Of a DNA stretch of 64,000 nt, positions 44,202-52,504 are shown piece after piece. Source of the stretch: JBEKHT01 sp050012135. Its GTDB lineage: Bacteria; Chloroflexota; Anaerolineae; Anaerolineales; RBG-16-64-43. The DNA lies in NCBI GenBank assembly GCA_050012135.1, contig JBEKHT010000007.1, positions 1 to 64,000 on the forward strand, in the 5' to 3' direction. The first letter of the stretch is position 1. Every line of letters starts with the position of its first letter. Position numbers and translations under genes: made by a program. The notes under the pieces were generated by a model. The model saw only the letters and a list, made by a program, of their open reading frames with translations, searched no databases and was not told where the DNA came from.

Positions 44202-45398
44202 GTGACCTCGGCTCGACCTGCGAACCAGGTTTTTCTCTCCTTGGGCTCAAACATCGAGCCGGAGCTCCACCTGCGGCAGGCCCTCCAGGAGCTGGCAAGG
44301 CGCGGGAGGGTTGGGGCAGTCTCCTCGGTCTGGGAGTCTCCCGCTCTGGAACGCCCGGATCAGCCAGCCTACCTGAATGCGGTGGTCCGTTTTGAGACCG
44401 ACTTAAGCGCCGCGGACTTGCACAAAAAGCTGATCCCGGAGGTAGAGGAGCGGCTCGGCCGAAGGCGCACGGCCGACAAATACGCGTCGCGGACAATTGA
44501 CATCGACCTCCTGCTATTCAATGAGGAGATACTGGAAATCGAGGGCCACGCGATTCCCAGCCCGGAGATCCTCCAGCGGGCTTTTGTAGCCTTGCCACTG
44601 GCCGAGATTGCGCCCGCCATGCTCCAGCCTGGCGAGCCGAGTACGTTCCAGGAGATCGCCCGTCGGTTCGATCCACGCGGCCTGAAGAGGCGCAGGGACA
44701 TTCAATTGACGGCAGGCGCGCTGGGCCCCCAATCAGGTACCGAAAGGAGAGCGATGACGCCGTTAGAAATCGACCCCTCTGATTTCGATGTGTTCCGAGA
44801 TGACCTCACGGACCGCCCGCGGCAGGAGTGCTTCGGTGACATTGAATGCGCGGTGCGGGATATCCTCACGGCGATTGGAGAGGATCCAAAGCGGGAAGGG
44901 CTCCAGCGAACGCCGGAGCGCATGGCCCGCATGTACGAGGAACTCACCGCGGGATATCGGGTGGATCCGGATCGTCTGGTCAACCAGGCCATCTTTGAGG
45001 TGCGATATGACGAAATGGTGGTAGTGCGCGATATTGACTTCTACAGCCTGTGCGAGCATCACCTGCTGCCTTTCCTGGGCAAGGCTCACGTCGCCTACAT
45101 TCCGGATGGCAAGGTGATCGGCTTGAGCAAGATTCCGCGCATCGTCGAAATGTTCGCTCGGCGCCTGCAATTGCAGGAGCGGATGACCCAGCAAATTGCG
45201 GATTTCATTAACCAAGCGCTTCACCCCTGCGGGGTCGCGGTCGTCGTCCAGGGGCTGCATATGTGCTCGGCCATGCGGGGGGTGAGGAAGGCCAATGCCC
45301 GCATGGTCACCAGCGCCATGCTGGGGAGTTTCAAGGAGAATCAGGCTACCCGCAGCGAATTCTTCGACCACATCGGCCGCGCGCGCGTGGAGGAGTAG
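44202..45398 (+). CDS. folK-folE: Fused HPPK (FolK) and GTP cyclohydrolase I (FolE)
   Basis: A 398-aa single frame. Residues 1-170 are HPPK, which pyrophosphorylates hydroxymethyl-dihydropterin: FLSLGSNIEP, then RRTADKYASRTIDIDLLLF. Residues 190-398 are GTP cyclohydrolase I, the first pathway step: zinc-binding CEHHLLPF and HMCSAMRGV, with REGLQRTPERMARMYEEL. The start is GTG at 44202, right after folB. An internal ATG at 44754 (codon 185) with a strong ribosome binding site would allow FolE to be made separately as well. The two steps are not consecutive in the pathway. Confidence 0.92.
   Translation: MTSARPANQVFLSLGSNIEPELHLRQALQELARRGRVGAVSSVWESPALERPDQPAYLNAVVRFETDLSAADLHKKLIPEVEERLGRRRTADKYASRTIDIDLLLFNEEILEIEGHAIPSPEILQRAFVALPLAEIAPAMLQPGEPSTFQEIARRFDPRGLKRRRDIQLTAGALGPQSGTERRAMTPLEIDPSDFDVFRDDLTDRPRQECFGDIECAVRDILTAIGEDPKREGLQRTPERMARMYEELTAGYRVDPDRLVNQAIFEVRYDEMVVVRDIDFYSLCEHHLLPFLGKAHVAYIPDGKVIGLSKIPRIVEMFARRLQLQERMTQQIADFINQALHPCGVAVVVQGLHMCSAMRGVRKANARMVTSAMLGSFKENQATRSEFFDHIGRARVEE
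44744..44749 (+). promoter_or_regulatory. Internal ribosome binding site for FolE
   Basis: AAGGAG with a 4-nt spacer before an in-frame ATG at 44754. It lies in the linker between the FolK and FolE domains, so it may drive separate FolE synthesis from the fused gene. Confidence 0.5.
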
Positions 45399-45699
45399 GC
45401 CAAGGGTCGGCTCAATCCCGCCGAGCGAAGGCGAGGGCGGCGCGATGGGTTGATCCGCCTCCCTTTTGCCAGCGGCCTCGCGGCCTTGCACCGGACAGCG
45501 TTCTGAAGGGAGTCCGATCCCTCCGCGCCCCTCTTGGCTGAAATCCTGTCGGCGGCCTGGGCCCCCCTTTTCTGACCGCGGGTGTCGCCCGGGGCGATCT
45601 CAAAATTGAGGTTGGCCTACGTGCCTCAGAGGGAGACGGGGTGGGCGACGAAAAGCCGGGAGCGGCCCGGAATGGCGTCGCGGCCTTCCGGCCTTGGGC
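45399..45699. other. Convergent intergenic region
   Basis: About 300 bp between the convergent folate and radical SAM operons. An imperfect GC-rich stem near 45434-45470 is followed by TTTT on the plus strand and may end the folate transcript. Confidence 0.4.
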
Positions 45700-46455
45700 T
45701 TAGAGGACTTGCCCCAAGCCGTAGAAGGTCGGAACAAAGAGGACTCGCTCGCCTTTGAGCCACGCGCTCCTGTCCTTCTCCCGAAGTTGATCCAGCCGGG
45801 CGGCCCCGACCGAACCCTCCAGATCGGCCTGGAGCACGTCCCACTCTTGGGCCCACTCCTCAGCTGAGGGCGGCCGCGTCCACTCCCCGCCGATGACACC
45901 TGTCTGAATGCCTTGCAGTCCCGCGCCAACCAGAAGCGATCCCAGTCGACGCCCCATTTCGGGGAGGGCGCCTTGCCGGCGGAGGGAGGCCCGTTGCCAT
46001 TCGCCCAGCAGGGCGAGCTGGGGGGGATGGTCGATGCGCCCGCCGTAGTCGGGCTCCGCCAACACGAGTACCCAGCCCCCTTTGCGGGTCACCCGCCTCA
46101 TCTCCCTCAGCACCTGGGACGGGTCCTGGACCCACAGCAGCAAATAGTGGCACAAGCAGACCCCAAAGCTTGAGTCCGGAAACGGGAGGAAGTGTCCGTC
46201 ACCGCACGAGTAGCAGCAGTCGGAGCCCAGGGCCTTGGCGAAGCGGAGGCGCGTCAAGTCAAGGTCCAGCCCGTAGACGGAAGCGCGCCGCATTCGCTGG
46301 AGCTCTCCGGTCAGTACGCCCGTCCCGCAGCCAACCTCCAGCACCTCTCGGGCGCTTGCGATGTTGACGCTCTGGTAGAGATGCGAGCGCAGCGAACGGG
46401 TCCACGCCGCTTGCTGCTGGAAGCGCTTGTGCCACGCTTCAGCACTGAGTGGCAT
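45700..46455 (-). CDS. SAM-dependent methyltransferase, last gene of the radical SAM operon
   Basis: A 251-aa class I methyltransferase. VLEVGCGTGVLTGEL (about residues 38-52) is motif I, YGLDLD is the acidic end of strand 2, and FPDSSFGVCLCHYLLLWV matches the UbiE/Methyltransf_11 pattern. It begins 12 bp after the pseudo-radical-SAM gene, so it belongs to that operon. The substrate is unknown; a role on the product of the radical SAM proteins is possible, and a general metabolic role cannot be excluded. Confidence 0.85.
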   Translation of the reverse strand: MPLSAEAWHKRFQQQAAWTRSLRSHLYQSVNIASAREVLEVGCGTGVLTGELQRMRRASVYGLDLDLTRLRFAKALGSDCCYSCGDGHFLPFPDSSFGVCLCHYLLLWVQDPSQVLREMRRVTRKGGWVLVLAEPDYGGRIDHPPQLALLGEWQRASLRRQGALPEMGRRLGSLLVGAGLQGIQTGVIGGEWTRPPSAEEWAQEWDVLQADLEGSVGAARLDQLREKDRSAWLKGERVLFVPTFYGLGQVL

Positions 46456-46467
46456 AGCCGAGGCCCC

Positions 46468-47628
46468 TCAGACGGTGAACTCCTTGGCCTTCTGCCAGAT
46501 AGTTGCCCAGGGTTGCAGGAGGAGGTTACCCAGGACGTGATGGATCCCCTGGCCGGGAAGCACCTCTCCGTCGGGTTCAACGTAAAGCCAAGCTCGACCC
46601 GTCCCGGATTCGGAGGTTTCCGTCTCCAAGGCGACCGGGTTGAATCGGCCGTAGGGGACAGGCACATCCCAGACCAGCTTCAGTCCCAGGTGGGCGGACA
46701 GGTCGCGCGCCACTTGGAGTGGGCGGGCCAGAGAGGAGTCGTCCGTGCTGAGCGAGACGGCATGAATGTCCATCCGCGAAAGCCGATGAAGGACATCCGC
46801 CACCTGGCCGGCAGTCTCGGAGAACAGGCTCAGATGCACTGCGGTGAACAGGTTCGAGTTGAGGGCGGCCTCCAGCGCCTTCCAGGAGGCCGGGAGTTCA
46901 GGCTGCAGAAGCAGAGTCAGGTGATCCAGCCCAGACTGGAGAACCTTCGCCAGGAAGGGTGGGTCGTTGAGGCGCAGGCCGTCGCTGATCAGCCCGGTGA
47001 CCTGGCCCAGGCGCTGAGAGTATCCGATCAGATCGGGAAGATCCACCCGCAAGGTGGGTTCGCCGCCCGTGAACACAATGTGGGGGACGCCCGCCCCCCA
47101 AGCCTTCTTGAGAATTGACTCCCATTCGCCCGTGGAGAGCTCTCCCTGGACTTGATCGACGGGAGCGTCGCTTTGGTCCGTCCCGGGGGGGACTTGGTAG
47201 GTCAGAGCGCAATCCAGGCGGTAGGGTGCCGAGAGTTGGGTGCTATAGGGAGGGCGCCGGTCGAAATCCAGAAAGGTCTCCGGGTCGATCTCTGGGCTGT
47301 GGATGAGGGTCTGGACGCGTTCGACAAAATCCTGGTAGTGTTTGTCCGCTTCTTTCTTCCCAATGCGATAGCGCGAGGAGATTGCGCCGGCCACCTGGGA
47401 TTGCGGCGTCAGGCGGACCAGATGGTAGGCGTACTCGGTCGCCGTCCGGTTAAGATGGAGCACGGTGGCGGCATTGACGATGAGAACTCCGTTCCCGTCC
47501 GGCTCGACGCGGAGATGCAGGCGATATTGACGCGGAGCATCCGGCGGGGTCTGAAAGGAGTAAATGCCTGAGGGGATCGGCTCAATGCGCGCAAAAAGAG
47601 AGCGGACGAAATCAAGGGGTGTGGTCAT
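46468..47628 (-). CDS. Radical SAM-like pseudo-enzyme without cluster cysteines
   Basis: A 386-aa paralogue of the next upstream gene. The PqqD/RRE-like N-terminus is kept (YRLHLRVEPDGNGVLIVNAA). So is IPHIVFTGGEPTLR (as VPHIVFTGGEPTLR, residues 181-194), the SAM-binding GGEP motif. The CX3CX2C position reads YQVPPGTDQSD, with no cysteine. The C-terminal SPASM region VEPDGEVLPGQ has also lost its cysteines and is cut short. Only one cysteine (C140) remains in the whole protein, so it cannot hold a 4Fe-4S cluster. The frame is uninterrupted, so this is a maintained pseudo-enzyme. It overlaps the active gene by 17 nt, with AGGAG 6 nt before the ATG. Confidence 0.82.
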   Translation of the reverse strand: MTTPLDFVRSLFARIEPIPSGIYSFQTPPDAPRQYRLHLRVEPDGNGVLIVNAATVLHLNRTATEYAYHLVRLTPQSQVAGAISSRYRIGKKEADKHYQDFVERVQTLIHSPEIDPETFLDFDRRPPYSTQLSAPYRLDCALTYQVPPGTDQSDAPVDQVQGELSTGEWESILKKAWGAGVPHIVFTGGEPTLRVDLPDLIGYSQRLGQVTGLISDGLRLNDPPFLAKVLQSGLDHLTLLLQPELPASWKALEAALNSNLFTAVHLSLFSETAGQVADVLHRLSRMDIHAVSLSTDDSSLARPLQVARDLSAHLGLKLVWDVPVPYGRFNPVALETETSESGTGRAWLYVEPDGEVLPGQGIHHVLGNLLLQPWATIWQKAKEFTV

Positions 47629-49060
47629 AGGATGCTCCTGAGAGCCGGAGGGGGGAATCCGGCGGCACGGCGCCGAGGGGCGAGGGGATCGCCCGGGAGA
47701 GGGGGCGGCGGGGAGGCAATTGTTGGCCGGCCTCCCGGGCCAGGGGACAGCCGCCGCCGCATTCCGCATTCAGGGCACACGCCCGACAAGGCTCGGGAAG
47801 GTCCTGGCGCTCGCGCAGACGCCGCGCCAGATCATGGTTCCAGATCAACGGCCAGTCCTCCGTGAGGAGATTGCCCAGGGATTGGTAGTAAGACTGGCAG
47901 GGCAGCACGGAGCCATCCGGCTCGACACACATGCTGTAGAGGGCGGCGGTGCACCCCTTGACCCCCAGCTCGAGCTGCATCGGGTCGAAATGGCAGTACT
48001 GGGTCGGGGTGTACCAGATCAGCCGCTGGCCGGAGCCGCCCGTCCGCTGGCGCGCCAGGTCAAGCAAGGGCGGCAGCTCGCCTTCGGGCAGTCCCGTACC
48101 CACCTGCGCCCCGCGCCCCGAGTAGATGAGCGCGTTCAGACCCACCGTCGCCACCCCTAGCCCAGCCAGGTAGTCCAACGTTTCGCCCAGCCAGGGGCTG
48201 TTCTCCCGCATCAGGGTTGTGTTGGTCATCACGTACAACGGCGTGGTCAGGGCCTGTTGCAGGCCCTCGTGGGTCTGCTCCCAGGCCCCCGGGACTCCAA
48301 CCAGCCGGTCGTGGATCTTCGGGTTGTGGGACTCGACCGTGATCTGTATGTGATTGAGCCCCGCCTCGACTAGCTGGGCCACGAAGCGAGGGTCGCGCAG
48401 GCGGCGACCGTTCGTGTTGAGGCCGGTGATCTGCCCCAGGCTCTCCGCGTAAGCGATCAGGTCCGGAAGATCACTTCTCAGGGTCGGCTCGCCGCCCGTG
48501 AATACCACGTGGGGGATGCCGATCTCCCACAGGCGATCCAGGATTTGCTTCCAGGTCTGCATGTCCTTCTCGGGGAAGTCGCGCGGGCGGGCGTTGTAGC
48601 AATGGGCACAATCATTGTTGCAGCGATAGGTAAGGGCCAGATCCATTCGATAGGGGGCGGAGGGCCGGGAGGTAAATGGAGGGCGCACCTCCAGCTGCAG
48701 CTCGCAAATCGGGCAGGCTCCCTCGGGGCGAACCAGTTCGGCCAGTTGGTGTTGCAAAGCCGCATAGTCTGCCCGGGCGCGGGATGACGAGACCCGATAC
48801 TGATCGGCTACGGTCGCAATCGCCTGGGCCTCCGCAACATCCTCGAGGATCATGCGCGCCATGAACGTCGCCGTCGGGTTCAGGTAAAAAAGGCGGCTGG
48901 CATTGACGAGCAAGGTTCCCGAGCCGTCCTGCTCCACGCGCAAGTGGATGCGACTCCGCTCGCCTTGGGCGCGATAGTCGTAGTGGCGGATCCGACCATG
49001 GGCCGGGATCGGCCTGGCTTTGTCTCGAGTGGCAGGCTGTCGCTCGAAGGGCAGGCGCAC
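47612..49060 (-). CDS. Radical SAM/SPASM protein with N-terminal PqqD/RRE-like domain
   Basis: A 482-aa peptide-maturase-like enzyme. Residues about 25-110 resemble the PqqD-type recognition element that binds precursor peptides. The radical SAM domain has CNNDCAHC (C147, C151, C154) and FTGGEPTLR (188-195). The SPASM region has C370, C378, C388, C425, C428, C434 and C438 for auxiliary clusters. Such enzymes crosslink peptide residues, often at cysteine. No small precursor gene is nearby, but the gene directly upstream, 33 bp away, ends in a cysteine-rich tail. The start is GTG at 49060 with GGAGGAG 7 nt upstream. Confidence 0.9.
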   Translation of the reverse strand: MRLPFERQPATRDKARPIPAHGRIRHYDYRAQGERSRIHLRVEQDGSGTLLVNASRLFYLNPTATFMARMILEDVAEAQAIATVADQYRVSSSRARADYAALQHQLAELVRPEGACPICELQLEVRPPFTSRPSAPYRMDLALTYRCNNDCAHCYNARPRDFPEKDMQTWKQILDRLWEIGIPHVVFTGGEPTLRSDLPDLIAYAESLGQITGLNTNGRRLRDPRFVAQLVEAGLNHIQITVESHNPKIHDRLVGVPGAWEQTHEGLQQALTTPLYVMTNTTLMRENSPWLGETLDYLAGLGVATVGLNALIYSGRGAQVGTGLPEGELPPLLDLARQRTGGSGQRLIWYTPTQYCHFDPMQLELGVKGCTAALYSMCVEPDGSVLPCQSYYQSLGNLLTEDWPLIWNHDLARRLRERQDLPEPCRACALNAECGGGCPLAREAGQQLPPRRPLSRAIPSPLGAVPPDSPLRLSGASYDHTP

Positions 49061-49093
49061 GCGGGCTCCTCCGGTTCAATCCGCCAGCCGGTG

Positions 49094-50767
49094 CTAGCGG
49101 CCGCCGCCGGCGCAGGCACAGGCGCAACCTGCGCAGGCGCACGCGCAGGCACATCCCCCTCCGCCCCGGAACCCACCGCCCGTGCTTGGAGGGGGCGGGG
49201 GATTGGTCACATTCGTGATCCGGTTGGTAAAGGCGGAGACATTTCCGACGATGCCGCCGGCGAAGGATTGCGTGGTGTGCGCAATCGAGGCGGCAAAGTC
49301 CGAGCCGGGCAGGTGAGGAAGAGAGACCGGCCCCGCCATTCTCCCGGGGCTGGCGGCGGCAGGGGCTACCGGCGCCGAGGCTCCCCGGAAAGTGGGGTCG
49401 TACCGCCCCCACCAGATCGGCATAAAGATAGGAACCCCGCCGAATACCTGGGCTGAGCGTCCTTGGTAATCGCGGTCCAGCACCATCCAATCCATATTCT
49501 CGTCGAAGCGCTGGCTCTTGACCTCTGGGGTGTTCGCAGACTGGACCTCGGTCCAGGCCCGCTGGATGATGCTTTGATAGTATTCGAGGGTTTCCTTGCG
49601 GCTGAAGCCCTTCATCTTTTCGGTGAGCCCCTTGATCAGGTTCACCATCAGGTTCTGCAGCGCGAGCTGGCGATCCCGGTCGCTTTCGGTCTGAAACGCC
49701 TTGAGGAAATCCTGCTCATACGGCTGCAGGCCCTCCGGCGCGGGCTGGGTTACCTCGAGCATGAGCGGGTCCCGAGTGGTGACTTGTGCGCCGCCCTTCT
49801 TGACCACGGAAAACAGGATCATCGTGAAGATCTTGTCAACCGGCTGTTGCATCAGGACAGCCGCCTCGACGGCCGTGAGGCCCCGTTTGATGCCGTGACC
49901 CTCAATTGAAATCGTCGGCGACAGGTACTCCATCTTGCGCCGCTGGGCCGACCAGACCGAAAGCGCGATGATTCCAACGAAGAACGCGAACACGACCAAG
50001 CAGAGCAGCGGCCCGGTCAGCGCGGCGAGCAGGGCCGCCAGCGCCGATCCGATCGCGGCCAGAGCGGAGACGCGCACGATCGCGTCGGCGGGCACATAGT
50101 GCGCGGGGAAAGAGGCGCCGAAGGTGTAGTGGGTAGAACCATTGGCTTGGTTTGTCGTCCAGGTGTAGATGACCCGGCCCTGACTGTCGACACCGGTCTG
50201 GGGGGTGGCGCTCCCCGGCCACCCTTCCACCGCATGGTAGCGGGGTTCCTGCGGTTGGACCCCGGCGGGAAAATGGAAGATCACCGTCAGAGCCGTTGCC
50301 CCACGCACATACTGCGACCCGAACCAGGTCGGCGAGAATACCGCACTGGCATAACTGCTGTCGGAGGAGTCCGGGTACAAGACCCCGGAAACCTCGGGCA
50401 CGGTCAGGTGCACGTTTCCGGTCGCTCCGGCCGGAATGCTGGAGTCCCCAAGCCCGAGGGTCACCCCCGGGTTCACCGCCGTCGACGGCTGAATGTCGCT
50501 GATGGCGTTCCCGTTGACGTCCGCCTCGATTGCGCTGATGTCGTAGTTCGAGTTGGGCAGGCCCACATCCACATAATCGATCGGTGGGGCGCCGGGGTCG
50601 TTGCTGAATGTGAACACATAATCAATCGACAGCGTCCCGTCCTGGTTCCAATAGGCGTTCACGCCCTCCTGGTCGAGGCGGAAGGAGTAATCCTGCGCCC
50701 ACGCACTTCCGGCTAGCAACAGGCAGAGGCCCAAGGGGATGAGGAGCCAGAGGATGCGCTTCTTCAT
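49094..50767 (-). CDS. DUF2207-like membrane protein with Cys-Ala repeat tail
   Basis: A 557-aa protein: signal peptide (about 1-24), an extracytoplasmic domain (25-235) as in DUF2207, one or two membrane helices (about 235-280), then a cytoplasmic domain (280-490) with ERQLALQNLM-like helical text. A Pro/Gly-rich linker leads to the last 19 residues, CACACACAGCACACAGGGR. Seven of the nine cysteines are in this tail; the others lie in the signal peptide and membrane helix. Many DUF2207 proteins end in Gly/Ser-rich tails instead. I predict the tail is cytoplasmic, and so within reach of the radical SAM pair encoded next. The gene ends in TAG. Confidence 0.82.
   Translation of the reverse strand: MKKRILWLLIPLGLCLLLAGSAWAQDYSFRLDQEGVNAYWNQDGTLSIDYVFTFSNDPGAPPIDYVDVGLPNSNYDISAIEADVNGNAISDIQPSTAVNPGVTLGLGDSSIPAGATGNVHLTVPEVSGVLYPDSSDSSYASAVFSPTWFGSQYVRGATALTVIFHFPAGVQPQEPRYHAVEGWPGSATPQTGVDSQGRVIYTWTTNQANGSTHYTFGASFPAHYVPADAIVRVSALAAIGSALAALLAALTGPLLCLVVFAFFVGIIALSVWSAQRRKMEYLSPTISIEGHGIKRGLTAVEAAVLMQQPVDKIFTMILFSVVKKGGAQVTTRDPLMLEVTQPAPEGLQPYEQDFLKAFQTESDRDRQLALQNLMVNLIKGLTEKMKGFSRKETLEYYQSIIQRAWTEVQSANTPEVKSQRFDENMDWMVLDRDYQGRSAQVFGGVPIFMPIWWGRYDPTFRGASAPVAPAAASPGRMAGPVSLPHLPGSDFAASIAHTTQSFAGGIVGNVSAFTNRITNVTNPPPPPSTGGGFRGGGGCACACACAGCACACAGGGR
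49097..49153 (-). repeat. Coding Cys-Ala repeat at the C-terminus
   Basis: Nineteen codons giving C-A repeats at residues 539-552 (cysteines at 539, 541, 543, 545, 548, 550, 552), then GGGR and stop. Both TGC and TGT are used, so the repeat is not a perfect DNA repeat and appears selected at protein level. Confidence 0.85.
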
Positions 50768-50795
50768 GGAGGTCCTCCTCGGAGGCGAGAATCTC

Positions 50796-51158
50796 CTACC
50801 ATTTGGGTTCTTCCGTGAGCTGATAGGATGTGTGGCAATAGGGGCAGGTGACCACGGGGGCCCCCGCGACCATCTTGATATTGTCGGGCGTCAAAGCCCC
50901 TCCGCACGAGCGGCACTTGAGCGTATCCAGGTTGACATTGGCGGGAAGGTCCACCTTGAGGGTGATGTTCTCCGAGCCCGGCGCGGCCCGGCGCCTGGCA
51001 CCAACCACGATCAACACGAACCCGATCCCCACGCTAATCAGACCCACCAGGATCCAGACCGGGGACCCCTGCGGGCTGAACGCCCCCCAAATGAAGATCA
51101 CGCCGAAGAAGATAAGGATCGCCGCAGCGATGTAAGCGACAAGCTTTCCTGCGCTCAT
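50796..51158 (-). CDS. Small membrane protein with C-terminal zinc ribbon
   Basis: A 120-aa protein with two N-terminal helices (about 7-28 and 33-54) and a cytoplasmic zinc ribbon formed by CRSCGG and CPYCH (about 82-109). It opens the operon, 28 bp before the DUF2207-like gene. Its job is unknown; it may help assemble or anchor the membrane protein. GGAGG lies upstream of the ATG, and an extended -10 lies just before that. Confidence 0.75.
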   Translation of the reverse strand: MSAGKLVAYIAAAILIFFGVIFIWGAFSPQGSPVWILVGLISVGIGFVLIVVGARRRAAPGSENITLKVDLPANVNLDTLKCRSCGGALTPDNIKMVAGAPVVTCPYCHTSYQLTEEPKW

Positions 51159-51182
51159 GGCCGCCTCCAGGGTTTCGCGCGG

Positions 51183-51191
51183 AGTGTATCA
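51183..51191 (-). promoter_or_regulatory. Extended -10 of the Cys-tail/radical SAM operon
   Basis: TG-a-TACACT on the minus strand, about 25 bp before the ATG at 51158, giving a leader of about 20 nt with GGAGG. It is divergent from birA. Confidence 0.45.
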
Positions 51192-51362
51192 TCACTCAAG
51201 AAAACAGGATCTCGTTTTCCAGCCATCTTGCAGGAGAATGCCGACCATCGGGGTCGGGTATGCCGCCGGGCACGGAGAGGATGAGCTCGCGCCGGTCGCG
51301 CCGCGAAGTATCCGGCCGGGCGCAGGGTCGTTCGAGAGTGACTTCGCCATCGGAGGTGAGCG

Positions 51363-52199
51363 ATGGTCGATAATCTGAGCGAGGCACTGCGGAATCGACG
51401 AGCACCCCGGACCGGGACGGTACAGGAGCTGATCCGCACCGGGCTGCATACGAGCCTTCTGGCCCGGGAAATCTACGGCTACGAAACGATTTCCTCCACC
51501 AACCACGTCGCCCTCAACCTGGGAGAGAAGGGAGCTCCTGACGGAACGCTGATCATCGCCGACTACCAGTCCGCGGGAAGGGGAAGATTCGGACGGAGTT
51601 GGGTGGCCCCCGCCGGAACCAGCTTGCTTCTTTCTCTCCTGATGCGACCCCCTCTTCCGGTCTCGCATTCTTTTCTCGTGGGCATGGGCGCCGGGTTGGG
51701 CGTGGCGGAAGGCATCAGGCGCACGACCGGACTCGCCGCCCGGCTGAAGTGGCCGAACGACGTGTTGATCGAAGGACGCAAGGTTTGCGGTCTGCTGCTG
51801 GAATCACGGGTCTTGGGGGAAAGCCTGGATTTCATCGTCGTCGGGGTCGGGGTCAATGTCAATTTTCAAACCCGAGAGGTGGAGGGAATCCCGGCCGAGG
51901 CGACCAGCCTGCGGAACGCCCTGGGTCACGAGGTCTCCCGCCTCACCCTCCTGCAGGCAATCCTGGAAAGCACGGATCGAAGATACGTCGGCATTCACCG
52001 GGGCGAATCCCCCCAGGCAGAGTGGGCGACCGCTCTGGACACGATCGGGCAACGCGTTCGCGTCCAGCTTGGGGACCGGCTGGAAGAAGGGCTGGCGGAA
52101 GGCGTGACCGAAGCCGGGGCGCTGGTGGTACGTCAAAGCAATGGCCGGCGTCTCGAGATCAGCGCGGGGGAAATCTTCCACCTGGACCCGGTTCGCTGA
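51363..52199 (+). CDS. birA: Biotin-[acetyl-CoA-carboxylase] ligase
   Basis: A 278-aa enzyme that attaches biotin to carboxyl-carrier proteins. GRGRFGRSW (biotinyl-AMP loop), LKWPNDVLI (catalytic lysine region) and the C-terminal SH3-like domain are present. There is no separate winged-helix repressor domain of the E. coli type, though about 35 N-terminal residues precede the catalytic fold. GGAGG lies 6 nt before the ATG. Confidence 0.95.
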   Translation: MVDNLSEALRNRRAPRTGTVQELIRTGLHTSLLAREIYGYETISSTNHVALNLGEKGAPDGTLIIADYQSAGRGRFGRSWVAPAGTSLLLSLLMRPPLPVSHSFLVGMGAGLGVAEGIRRTTGLAARLKWPNDVLIEGRKVCGLLLESRVLGESLDFIVVGVGVNVNFQTREVEGIPAEATSLRNALGHEVSRLTLLQAILESTDRRYVGIHRGESPQAEWATALDTIGQRVRVQLGDRLEEGLAEGVTEAGALVVRQSNGRRLEISAGEIFHLDPVR

Positions 52200-52297
52200 G
52201 CGATTTCACTCTTGGGCCCCGTTCCCAGCCTGACGACTGGGGGCGCTCCAGTGAATGCGGGGCTCTTGAGCCGGAGCGTGAATGGAGGAGGAATTCA

Positions 52298-52504
52298 ATG
52301 GATGAAGACACTCGCATGGATATCCGCAAGCTGCTCAAGGTGTTTGGGATCAAAGCGGACGAGGCAATCATGGCGCATCTGGGGCACTATGACGGTCCGG
52401 GTCCCTTGCGGGTGCGGCTGGTCCTCGAGGATGAAACGGAGTACCGCGGGAACAGCCCACAACCTCCATTGCATCTTGAGATCCGGGGGGAGGTGAGAAA
52501 ATAG
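52298..52504 (+). CDS. Small conserved-looking hypothetical protein
   Basis: A 68-aa acidic, soluble protein, MDEDTRMDIRKLLKVFGIKA onward, with no motif I recognise. A very good GGAGGAGG ribosome binding site lies just before the ATG, and codon use matches neighbours, so it is probably real. It lies about 100 bp after birA. Confidence 0.6.
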   Translation: MDEDTRMDIRKLLKVFGIKADEAIMAHLGHYDGPGPLRVRLVLEDETEYRGNSPQPPLHLEIRGEVRK

